64,000 bases of DNA, taken from assembly GCF_020080835.1 (NCBI RefSeq), contig NC_058160.1, positions 26,647,152 through 26,711,151 on the forward strand, in the 5' to 3' direction. Every line of letters begins with the position of its first letter. Within the stretch, counting starts at the first letter, position 1. Shown one piece after another: positions 43,766 to 54,530 of the stretch. The notes under the pieces are model-generated. The model made no database searches. It was not told the DNA's origin and was given only the letters and a program-made list of their open reading frames with translations. This stretch comes from Cotesia glomerata. Its lineage: Eukaryota; Arthropoda; Insecta; Hymenoptera; Braconidae. The position numbers were made by a program, and so were the translations under genes.

Positions 43766-45734
43766 GCTCCAAAACGACTTTGGTCTTGCTAAAAATTTTT
43801 TAGAGACAAGAAATTATTTTTTTCTATATACATACTTATACCTTATTATAATTTCAACCCTTAAAAACAAAATTAAAAATTAAAAAAGATAAATTGAAAA
43901 ATATTTTACCCGCGTTATTAATTAATTTTAATAAAATTTACATATCACATATAATAGTGAATTGTGAATGGAAGTTTAATAAATCTAGAAGGTCGAGATT
44001 TCATTCTATTCCGTCATACTCCTCACGCGCAACCTTTATCCGTCAAGTTTATGCATACGAAAACGCGGAAAAAAACACGAGCAGGAAGTAAAAAATATCT
44101 TCAACACCAACGTGCCGAAGGAAAATCGTTTTTTGTGACACAAAGACTGCACGCTAGTCTCAATATCTCAACTCAGCTGCTCAGCTCCTCATGAATCAGT
44201 CATTTATTCTTATTCATATAAAGCTCACAATTCGGAAGAGGCAAAATAAAAAAAAACTCCATTATACTGCATGTATATAATTAAAAAATATATTACGCGT
44301 CTTGTATCTTATATTGTCAATACGTACTTCGCATCTTCCAAGTGCTGGATGACTAAAACAATGGACTTTAAAGTAATCTTCAATTTATTCAAGGAGTAAA
44401 GTTTGTTGGAATTGGAACTAATGTCGGATAGTTAATTTTAGTTCGAAGTTTGATGATCACAGGTTAAAACTTGCTAAATTTAAATTAAGTCCCGTTAGAA
44501 ATAATTTCTCCTCACGTGTTTGTTTAAAGACTTGGATAATTAAATATACCCTTATCTGCTCTTTATTAATTAACTCAGACCCACGCTATTAGTAATTCTA
44601 AATGTCAAAAATTTATCTCTGTGGATAAGAGTCAAAAATACTAAAACTTATTATAGCTTTTTTTTTATTTAACAGTTTATGCAAAACTTAAGATTGACTG
44701 TCTCTTTTTCTTCTTTTATTTTTTTTCTTCAAAATTAAAATATCAAATTTAAAATAATAAGAAAAATTTTGTTTAAAAAATCTTATTTCAACTCTTTTGA
44801 AAATATATTTTATAAAATTTTACTCTATTAAATTATTTAAAAGCTTAAATAAAAATAAATTTGTAAAATTTTATTCTATTAAATTATTTAAAAGTTTAAA
44901 TAAAAATAAATTTATAAACTTTTTTCATTATTAATTAAAAAAAATTTTAAACTATTGCCAAGTTCAAAATCTCTTGATTTTTTTTTTTCAATTTAATTAC
45001 CATATCTAACTTAATTAACCGGTCGCACTTAATTTTGAGCATATCAAGACATCCCCTGAAAGGTTGTGCAAATTTTCAAGGTGATCTGATAAAAAAGCAG
45101 GCGTAATTTAGCTCACCTGCTATGGCGCATTATATCACTAGAAAGACATAGACGAATAAATTACTCAATAAATTTTCATCAATGCTAAATCTAATTAAAC
45201 TCTTATTTTTCTAAACAACAAAATAGATAAGAAAATTATTAATAAAAAAAAAAATTCAAAGTAAAAAAAATTCCCGTGTTCGTGAACCCTGAGATTACAA
45301 TATATAATTGATTGCATCAGAGCCGGAGAGCTCTTGAATTGGTTGGTTATATTCCAACAAAAAGCGACTCTTTGACGCATTCCTTAAACTCTTGTAATGC
45401 TGCGGTGAACATTAACCATTCGATTGCAGTGCACATACATTACATACAATATAATACACTCTCTTCGTATGCGGTACACCGCGAGGCCTAACGCAGATGC
45501 ACATTTTCATCCTGTCAGTCTCGCTTCCTGCTCGCTCGCGACCGGTTCGTTGTCAATAAAATTCTCGGACAGTGGAATAAGTTATTACACTTTTTATTTT
45601 GATCTAGTAGTTTTTTCAACTGATCTTTTTTTATCTGGTAACGAGTTATTGTGGGGAATAACGAGTTGTGTCGCTGTTTTATTACTTTTACTCACTTACC
45701 TATACTAATCAGTGGACTAATAGAATCACTCAGC
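43766..45734. other. Intergenic region and probable promoter of the JHBP-like gene
   Basis: AT-rich to about 45400. The 45420-45600 stretch has more GC, and CAGTC near 45516 could be an initiator. No coding exon is supported; the 94-codon frame at 45424 has no recognisable motif. Confidence 0.35.
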
Positions 45735-45885
45735 ATGAAGTTTCCCGCCATCAGGCGGATGGTCTTCCTGGTCGTATCGGCGACCATCGGGTCCTGTCCT
45801 ACTGCCAGTTCCAGTCCACGGAGTCCAGGACCTGGTTTTCTGCTCGATGGCATCTCTAATGTTGCTACCAGCGCTTCCAATTTCT
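45735..45885 (+). CDS. JHBP-like exon 1: signal peptide
   Basis: MKFPAIRRMVFLVVSATIGS with likely cleavage near the following Cys-Pro-Thr-Ala-Ser-Ser, then a Pro/Ser-rich spacer SSPRSPGPGFLLDGI. Donor TTCT|GTAAGT, phase 1. Confidence 0.75.
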
Positions 45886-48800
45886 GTAAGTTTTATTTAT
45901 TAATCAATTTATTGGTAAAAATTTTTAATTTCAAGTTCAGACTTTTAATTAATTCTGTCTAAAGAATGGGAGAGATGAAAAAATTGATAAAAACTTTTTT
46001 TGTAGAAAATTTAATTTTAAATAAAAAATGCCTTTTGTTGTCAACAAATAATATTTTTTAATGTTTAAAATAGTTAAAAAATCTTTGAAATATTTAATAA
46101 TTTTAATTATTACCTTGTTTTAAAAAAAAAGCTTAAAAATTTTACTTTCTAACATCTAATTATTATTTTTATCTATATTATAAAAAAAAAAACTTGTATA
46201 AAACTGTAAATTTATGCAAATAAAACACAAAAATAAATAATAAAAAATGCCTTTTAAAATTTTTTCGTTTCTCAAATTTTTAATTCAAATTTGAACGAAT
46301 TTTGTTCTTATTAATTCTTTTTGATTAAAAATTTTAATTCTGTGTAAAATATTAGAGACGTAATAAAATTGATAGACCTTTATTGTAAAAAATTGAATTT
46401 CCTATAGAAAAAAAAGTCTCTTATTATTTTTTTGTATATTTAATATTTTGATTTCAAACTTTTAAATTAGAAAAAAATTTTCATTTAATTAAAAAATTAT
46501 TAGTTAGTGGTTATAAATAAAATTTTTGAGCATAAAAAACAATAATGTTTAAATGTATACACCATAAAACAAGTTTTTAAATTTAAACTTAAAATCATTT
46601 ATTTTTAATATGCAATACTTCGCAATTTAAAGTATCAACTATTATGTCACCAACAGAAAGTTATTCATCGAAATAATAACTAAATGTATAATTCTTGTTT
46701 TTTTATGCATTAAATATTTTTATAAATAATTATGTAATTATTTATTGATTTTTACGGTATACAATATTTCAAATTTTTGAGAGTGGAACATTACAAGTGA
46801 TTAATTACAAAATTTTATTAATATTTTTATTTTTATTTTCATTATTCTTATATACATTGTATGAGCGTGAAAATCTGTCGGATTGTCATATCTCATATGC
46901 GAGAAAAAAGTGATTGAATATAATCATAGATCAGATCAAACAACGATTGATGATGCTGGTGATTCTGCGCGGATATTATTTGTCACATCCTCACATCACC
47001 GCGGAAAACAAATAGCCATGCACGCAGCTCTTTTTATTACGTTATTTTTATCTTCCGTTAAATTCAAATAGTCGAGCATGACAACTGGTAATAAATATAA
47101 TTTATTGTTTTTAAAAATTACTAGTTTTTTTTTTTTTTTTTTTTTTAGATTTATCTCATAATTGAGTTCATAACTTTTTTTTTTTTTAATTTAATTACTA
47201 GAAAAAAATTGTTATTGCGTTATTTAAATGAATATTTTTTTTTATTTACAGCTTTGAAATTTTTTTAATTTTATTAATAATTTGTTTTATTTTTTTTTTA
47301 TACGACAAATATGAAATTATTATTATTGAAATAAATAAAAAAATTATCAAAGTTTTTATCAAGAAATTTAATAGTATAAACTTTTACTAATATTTAATTC
47401 TTGTATTTTAAATTTAAAAAATTAATTTAAAACAAATAATATCTGCCAGCATCGTTAAAATTTTATAAAATAGAAAAAAAACTATCAAATATTAAATTTT
47501 AGTAAAAAAATAAATTACATTAAATTTTTAATTTCAATTAATAAATTAAAAAAAAGAAAAAACAAATGCATTGTTTCATTAAATCGACAGAAATTTGATA
47601 TTTTGGTAAAGAAATTTTTTTAATTGCGCAAAAAAAAAGTTTATAATAAAATTTTTAAAACAAAATTAATATAATGAAAAAATAAATAAAATATAGATTA
47701 AATTTTTAATGAAGTTTAAATTGAAAACATTAAATTAATAAAATGATAATTTTTTACAGTGACGGGCGTAGTTCAGCGACAAAAGGAGCTGCTTCATCAT
47801 GTGACAGACACAGCAACCGATTACGGTATTGTTTATCAGCAAAACAAAATGACGGTGTAATAAATAATTAACATTGAAGGAAAAGCTAAAGAATGTTTTG
47901 CAAAGTATTTGAAATTTTTTAGTCTCCAATGCCGTGGAGAAGCCAAGGAACCTCTTGATGAACACCGCAATCATGACCACTAATTACAGTAAGTAGAGAC
48001 AGTGACAAATTTTAAAAACTTTATCACTCAATAATTAAACAAATAAAAAAAAAAAAGAAAAAGAACAACCAAACTAATTCCAAAAAGGATAGTCGACAGT
48101 GCAGCGTCAATTGGACTGGACTTTAAGTTGCGGCGGTTGCTAGAAAAATTCCGCAGCCGAATGCCATATGGATTTCCAGAGCTCGATGTCCCGGTACTTG
48201 AGCCCCTGCAACTGCACGAAATTTATGTGGAAACTCACAACCCGGAAATCGGCGAGTAAGTAAACATCCGATAAAATTTTTACAATTTAATATTACTTGC
48301 AAAATAACAAAACAACAATTATTTCATCGCTAGCGGAACGATATTTATTCGACAAATTAAATTAATTATCGAAACAACGCATTGAAAAAATTATAAAGAT
48401 AATTTTAAAAAAATAACGCGGTTTAAATTTAAACGGAGGTGTTTTTCATAAATTTTCAAACACACTCATATTTGAATTAGTATTTATTAATAGTTCTGAA
48501 ATATTTACACAGATGTAACAACAAATTATGAATTAATGAATTCATAAGCAATTGAATGGAGGAGTGGTCTTTATTTAAATATAATTGAGTAGAATACACT
48601 GACATACAATGAAGCACGTGTGTATGTTTTTTTTTTTGAGAAGTCATGAGAAAAATATAGATATCACCAAGATAGACATATTTTTGAAACATATTACCAT
48701 CAGTCACGCCCATGAATAATGTATTTTGTGTATACCGATAACATATTTCCAATAAGTATACATAGCTACTCCATTTTTATTCTAATGAGGGGGGTCTTCA

Positions 48801-51536
48801 ATTTGTTCTTAATTGTTCCGAGATAAATATGGATAATTTTAAAATGGAGTCTATTGGTTGTTTGAGTAATTTATGTTAAGAATTATTTAATTGATTCAGA
48901 ATAAATATTTTTTGGAAGCGTTGATAAAAAATAGATTTTTTTTTCCCAATAAAAAATTGTAAAGATAATAGTATATTACAGTACGAGGGCCGAAAGTTGA
49001 ATTTTCGGCCCTGCGCATCATTATGCCCGAGGTGAAGCCGAAGGCATAATGACACGCAGGAACGAGATTTCAACTTTTGGGCCGTGTAGTGTATACGATT
49101 TTTCTTCATAGCCGGTCGAAAGTACGTTATTAACTTTATTTTTTTTAACTTTAAATGTTGATAAGTATGTTTTGATGCCTGCCCCGACATTTGCGGCACG
49201 AGCGAAGCGAGTGCTGCTGGTCGTGGGGGCAGGCATCAAATACATTCGAAGAGTCAAGCCTGGCCAAATCTTTTAATACACTGAGAAAAAAAAATACTTT
49301 AATTAAGAAAATTTTTTTGATACAAGAATTCATGTTCTTGAAAATTTTCAAGAATATATATTTTAGCTCAAGAACTAGTTAAATTGATTGAAATAATTTT
49401 CACTTAATTTAAATAAAGCTATTCTCTTGTTTATCTATTATTCAAAGATAAATATTGATGATCTTCCCTTCAGAAATTAAGAATTAATAATAATAGAATA
49501 TTTGATCGTCATCGAATTTCTTGTACCAAGAAATTGTTAATTGAGTAAAAGTATTTTTTTTTTCTCAGTGTAATAAATTAATTTCATTTTATCAAAGATG
49601 TATTATTCATTTTCATTAGTTTAACAAATTGTATTAGTTATTATAAAATTTATAAAACAAAACATATTATAAGCTAAAAACTCTTATTGCGTTTTTTTTA
49701 TCGTTTTCATTTTCAATTGAATGATCACAATTATTAATAATACTTCCATAAAAAACACAGTTTTCAAACTTGATATTAGAGCAATTAAAAATCGTATCTC
49801 TACTAAATATACAGTTTTGATAATTCATAATTTGATTATTCAGATTTTAATTTGTAGATAAGCATTCTGACTATGGTTTATTGGTAAGAGTATTGAATTG
49901 ACTTTAATAGTACTTTGATATTAAATTAACAGACGACAAAACAACATTAATAATTATTTTTAAGGTTGAAGGTAGCAACAGAAATGACAGCGGTTAACAA
50001 TTTGTTATAGCGACAGAATCAATAGTCCCTAATTGCGAGTGTAATTACGCACGAGAAATTTTTTCCTCCCGCTGTTATAGAGAGCGCGCGTGTACTTCTC
50101 ACAGGGAGTAAATGTTAAACTTTAATTCCTGCCATTAGGGAGGAAAGTACGTACTTTTGACCGAGGTATGAAGAAAAAATATTTTTAAATGTTAATTTAC
50201 AATTTTGAAACGGAAAAAAATGATATATTTTTGTGTAGAATTTACACAGTAAAAAATTTTGCGTCATTGCGTCAAAAAATTTTGTGTTAAATATTCAACA
50301 CTTTTATGTGTAAATTTAACATTTATTGTGTTAAATTGACACAAAAAAGTGTTAAATATTTAACATAAAAATTTTTAACACAAAATTTTTTAACGCATTG
50401 ATGCAAAATTTTTTACTGTGTATTTTTGATAAATATAAGACTTGAAAAAATTTTTTAAAAGATTAAGAGATATTTTTTTTTAATAATTTCAATAGATACA
50501 ACTCAATTATCAATAAATATTTTCGTGAATAATTATAAAATTTAACGCAGTTGAACAACACCAATGAATATTTATTGCAAAAGAAATTAAATAATTTATT
50601 ATTAAAATTCCCGCGTCTCATAAATTAATAATATTAGTAGATAAGAATAAATTGTTCAAATAAACTTAGATGTACTCTAATTTCGTTACGAAACGTTGTG
50701 AATAAAAATGAGTTTCTGAGCAAAACACTTGGTACATTTTCGAAATAAAAGCTTCTATTAATTTAACTATTAAAAATTTATCGAACAATTTAGAATTTCC
50801 CAGTTTATTAAAAAAAAAATCAATAAATTTGTGTCAAATTTAAAATTTCATAAAAATAAACTGATAGTAAAGCAATATTCTTTTTTGACACATAAATATT
50901 ATTTCAGCCTGAACATATTCGTCGACAACGTGACAATAAGCGGACTGTCAACATTCGTAGTTGATCGAGCTCGGCTGTCACTTCTAGGGCCGACGATAGC
51001 TGTAAATCTGACAATACCGACAGTAATCGTCGACGGGTACTATAACATCTCTGGAATACTTGGGGACACATTTGAGCTCCACGGTTCTGGGCCATTTGCA
51101 GCGACAGCTCGTGACTTTAAAGTTTTCTTCATGACGGTGCTGGGCTACTCGCGGGGGATGTATTTGAAAAGCTTCGATCTGGACTTTTCGATCCGTGACG
51201 TAAAGATACGGATGGCCAATTTTATGGGGAACAGTAAATACAGTTCAGTTATGAATGAGGTACAGAAATATAATATAAGAGAATTTTTTTTCTATTTTAC
51301 ACTGAATGAAGAGTAATAGCCTGGAGTAATTTTTTCCATTTAATTCTCGGCAGGTCTTTCAGGAGCTCACCCCACAAGGCATCGAGATCATTAAGCCTGA
51401 AATATTGCCGGATATACAGGACTTCATTGCAGCCAGAGTAAATGACACTATTTATCATCTAACGATGAGAGATGTACTGACCTTTCTTATTGGTGAAAAT
51501 GAAATACGAAACAACCCTCATCTATTGCAACCTTAA
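45735..51536 (+). CDS. Secreted JHBP/takeout-family-like protein
   Basis: Six exons: 45735-45885, 47760-47825, 47923-47988, 48093-48255, 50908-51259, 51354-51536. Phases run 1,1,1,2,0 and close, giving 326 residues. The ATG opens a signal peptide (MKFPAIRRMVFLVVSATIGS). The JHBP core begins in exon 4: FRSRMPYGFPELDVPVLEPL, equivalent to the family's GIP-x-L-x-P-L. It continues with DNVTISGLS, VDGYYNISGILGD, GSGPFAATARDFKVFF and MANFMGNSKYSSVMNE. The family binds small lipids such as juvenile hormone, or odorants, in an elongated tube and is linked to feeding and circadian behaviour in flies. Unusual: about 90 residues of predicted helix precede the core, and I see no N-terminal Cys pair of the usual kind, only one Cys near the signal cleavage region. 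Exon 2 ends at G|GTATTG; a later GTGTAA gives a stop. A 2.65-kb intron 4 carries transposons. Confidence 0.8.
45886..47759 (+). other. Intron 1 of the JHBP-like gene
   Basis: Long AT-rich intron with several poly-T and poly-A runs (for example about 47128-47147). A less AT-rich patch at about 46860-47070 has an open frame of 62 codons but no splice or family support. Confidence 0.5.
47760..47988 (+). CDS. JHBP-like exons 2 and 3: two 22-residue helical units
   Basis: 47760-47825 and 47923-47988 are both exactly 66 nt, phase 1 to phase 1. They encode TGVVQRQKELLHHVTDTA and SNAVEKPRNLLMNTAIMTTN. Hydrophobic residues at helix spacing suggest amphipathic helices. These exons are too short to appear as ORFs; their support is splice sites plus phase. 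Confidence 0.6.
48093..51536 (+). CDS. JHBP-like exons 4-6: lipid-binding core
   Basis: Exon 4 (48093-48255) carries the PYGFPELDVPVLEPL motif. Exon 5 (50908-51259) holds the beta-rich centre. Exon 6 (51354-51536) encodes VFQELTPQGIEIIKPEI through the end (NPHLLQP-stop), matching the usual amphipathic end of the family. Confidence 0.8.
48966..49240. repeat. GC-rich hairpin pair, inverted copy
   Basis: GGGCCGAAAGTTGAATTTTC ... TTTCAACTTTTGGGCCG, with an inner CATTATGCCCGAGG hairpin, then GATGCCTGCCCCGACAT ... GTGGGGGCAGGCATC. Corresponds to 43238-43510. Confidence 0.65.
49279..49570. mobile_element. TA-flanked MITE, copy 2
   Basis: CACTGAGAAAAAAAAATACT ... TTTTTTCTCAGTG, same family and same relative insertion site as 42907-43197. 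Confidence 0.65.
49671..49831 (-). CDS. Small hypothetical ORF in repeated element, copy 2
   Basis: Homologue of the 42651-42812 ORF on the other strand. It keeps MNYQNCIFSRDTIFNC, SNIKFENCVFYGSIINNCD and the C-terminal NAIRVFSL with stop. Five or so residue changes and no frameshift. End coordinates approximate to a few bases. Confidence 0.3.
50245..50420. mobile_element. CACAGTAAAAAATTTTGCGTC MITE, copy 2
   Basis: TA-flanked with ends CACAGTAAAAAATTTTGCGT and GCAAAATTTTTTACTGTG. In intron 4 of the JHBP-like gene. Confidence 0.7.
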
Positions 51537-54180
51537 AATAACAGGAAAATGTTATGTGCACTCTGTAGTTTATACTTTATGCTTTACTGGTTGTTTTTTA
51601 CGTTAATAATATAGAGTATAACTCATAAATGTTTTTATTTTTAAGTTTGTAGTTAATAAAAAAAAATAATTGATTTATTTCGTATTTTATTTTATCACGA
51701 CTTTTATTTTTATGGAGAAAAAAAGGTAATTAGATTTTTATGTTTCCTCAATTTTTATAAGTGAAAATGTGGAAAGATAGTGGAAAAAATTTATTATTGC
51801 TGGTTCTCTTTTAGGTTAATAATTTGTGAAGATTTATAGCGTACCTCCGAGACTAATACATTTAAACTGCACTCTCGAATCCGTTTGTAAGAAAGTGCGT
51901 CGGGAAAGCGAATGTAGAAAGTTGCATTGAATTATTGTTAAGTGGTATTGAACGACTGTGTGTGCCAAGGAACTCTTTTTTTAGTCGTTGGGTTTTTAAT
52001 TTCTGATTAAAATATTCATTATTTTTGGTAATAATTTATTATTTAATTAAATTAATATTCAAAATTATTTCTTCTGTAAAAATATTAAAATGATTTATTT
52101 TTATTAAAATTTTGTAAAAAATAAATTTTTATACAAGTGTAAATAAACCCGCATGAAAAAACTATATATGGCTGAACATAAATGGAAAGTTATATGGGGA
52201 ATATGTGATCATATATAGCGGCAAAATTATATATATGAAATAATAAATGTTTTGTTAATATAATGAAGATATATTTGATTCAATATAAATTCAAATATAT
52301 TAGTGCCGTATATTACCTAGTATGTTATAAAATATAATATTATTATATAAAAATTATATAGAAAACTATATAATAGATAAATATATTTTTCGTAAAATAT
52401 ATGTTGAGATAGATTATTACTGTATACTTTCATTTATAAAATTTCAATTATATGGCAATATATATTATTTTATTATAAAATACCATACATAATACCAGAT
52501 ATTTATGATATGTCGAAATAGGTCAAAACGGAAAGATTAATAAAAAAAAAAAAAAAATTAATGGTTTGTCGTATATCTTAAGTTTCAAGAGCAACTTGAT
52601 CAATCGAGTTTACGGTCGAAGCAAATCTGAATTTCAGTAAATTAGTAACACATCACGAAATATTTTCTTTTTTATAACTTTTTTTCAGAGAATTATTTGG
52701 CCTCAGCATTCTATTGTAATTTTGGTACCAATGCCAATATTAAAATTATATTGAGCATATAATTTAAAGTATATTTTAAATTATACTGAAAAATACATTG
52801 TTCTTATACTATTTATAATATAGTGTTGATTATAATATGTACGATATATTTAATCATATATAGCTGAAAATATAATTGAAATATATGTTATGAGTATAAC
52901 ATCAATACATAATACTACATATATCATTATTGTATATATGAAACGGCAAAATTTTGCATATGGGTCCTTATATAATCACATATATTTTTATATATGTAAA
53001 ATATAATTTTTTGTACATGATGAAAGATATATAGCTTTTTCATGCGGGAATATAAAAAATAATTATTGTATCAAACGATTTGTATCTAATTCAATCAGTA
53101 AATAAAATTTGTTATCTAATTATTCACTGTTACCTTGAATTTTTAAAAACAAAAATAATTTTTCTATAATAATAATAATTAGGTTAAATCTACAAAAAGT
53201 AAATGTAGAAGGGTAAATAGAAAAAGTGATGATGAAATAACGCGATGACAATACAATAAAAATTTAAATCAATACTAGAGTCAACAGTTTGTTAAAATTT
53301 CAATAAACAAAAGATTTATCAATAATAAATCGAAGTTTTTTTTTGTATTTAAATAGTAAAGAGTAAATATAATTTGACTATCATATGAGAATAGTAAATA
53401 TTAAAAATGTATAGAGATTAAATAAAATAAGAAATATATGACAATACGTCATTGCCACTGAGCAAATCATCTGTGTAATTAAAAAGAAGTTGAAAATAAC
53501 ATTAAAAATATGATATATGATAAATTTTAGATCGAAGATGAGAGAGGGCAAATACAGACGCGGTAAACAAATTTCATAGACATGTCATGTCAATTTGGGT
53601 ATTTTAAAATAAATAATATTTTCAAATGCAAAAGGGAATTTTCAATTATTAATTATCGATTATAAATCGTGCGTTACATCCTATCTGATCTTTAGATTGT
53701 TTTAAAAGTTTTATCTGGCACTCTTACGTCAAACGCTTTTGTTATTTTTTATCGCACGCAAGTTCATTCGCCTGAGTAGTTTGGTCAATGAATTCCAAAA
53801 ACAAAAATAATAATAACAGTACAAAAAAAGAGTAAATATAAAACAAATTAATCGTCAATTTACTTAGATGCACAGATGCACACAAACTTTAATCTATCTA
53901 ATGGAAAGTAAACATTCTTCTTTTAGTTTTTCTAACTTTACCGAAATTAAATTCCTTGATTATTTTTATCAGTTTTTTATTTTTATTTATCGACTTTATT
54001 TTTTATTTTGATAAAATCGATCAAGATATCATGACAACAATTATAAAATGATTTCTCGTATAAATAAAAATCATAAAAAATTAATTTTATCACAATGATT
54101 GCAATCAAAACGAGATAATCGATAATAATTGCTGATAATCGGGTGAAATAAATAATTGTTAATGAAAAATGTATTCACTC
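51537..54180. other. JHBP-like gene 3' UTR and AT-rich intergenic DNA
   Basis: AGTTAATAAAAAAAAATAAT near 51650 is a candidate poly(A) signal. Beyond it, apart from the MITE at 52148-53048, no gene is recognised. Confidence 0.5.
52148..53048. mobile_element. TATA-rich TIR element with CCCGCATGAAAAA ends
   Basis: Ends CCCGCATGAAAAAACTATAT and ATATAGCTTTTTCATGCGGG are inverted. The interior of about 860 bp is dominated by ATATAT words and has no ORF. Confidence 0.65.
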
Positions 54181-54229
54181 CAACGCGGTACGGTCATTAT
54201 TAACAACGTGGCTTTATTTAAATAAGAGA

Positions 54230-54520
54230 CTATCAGAACTTTGACAAAACAAGTAATGAAGAAGGAGTAGAGGCAGACGAAGAAGACGATGAAGAAGAAG
54301 CAACAGTTGGCGGGGAGCGAATAGATATATACTTATACTTAACATATATATATTAATAAAACCTGCGCACGCGAAATATGTGGAAGCAGTAAAGAGTAAA
54401 CCCGTCAGTCATGCGTAAAGCTCGACGATATATCCCGACGATTCAAGTGTAGTACCGTTAAAACGACGCTCGACGTCAGACACGCGAGTTTACCACGAGC
54501 TGACCAAATTCAAATGATTT
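54230..54520 (+). promoter_or_regulatory. Possible promoter / first non-coding exon
   Basis: A GC-richer patch in AT-rich DNA: a purine-rich run (GAAGAAGACGATGAAGAAG), ATATATATTAATAAAA near 54345, then CCCGTCAGTCATGCG (initiator-like) about 60 bp downstream, and several CG-rich words. It could be the start of a plus-strand gene whose next exon is near 62869. Speculative. Confidence 0.25.
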
Positions 54521-54530
54521 GATAAAAAAA

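Larger units (their letters stand above)
49108..50172 (-). mobile_element. TIR element with small ORF, copy 2 (inverted relative to 42308-43376)
   Basis: Lies in intron 4 of the JHBP-like gene. It has the same parts in inverse order: ends CCGGTCGAAAGTACGT and ACGTACTTTTGACCGAGGT, GC hairpin at about 49174-49240, MITE at 49279-49570 and small ORF at about 49670-49830. Substitutions and small indels separate the copies. Confidence 0.6.

Noticed and set aside
45424..45962. 94- and 103-codon frames around the JHBP-like exon 1
   Set aside because: They are in other frames, or start upstream of the signal peptide; only the frame from 45735 gives a signal sequence and closes in phase with later exons.
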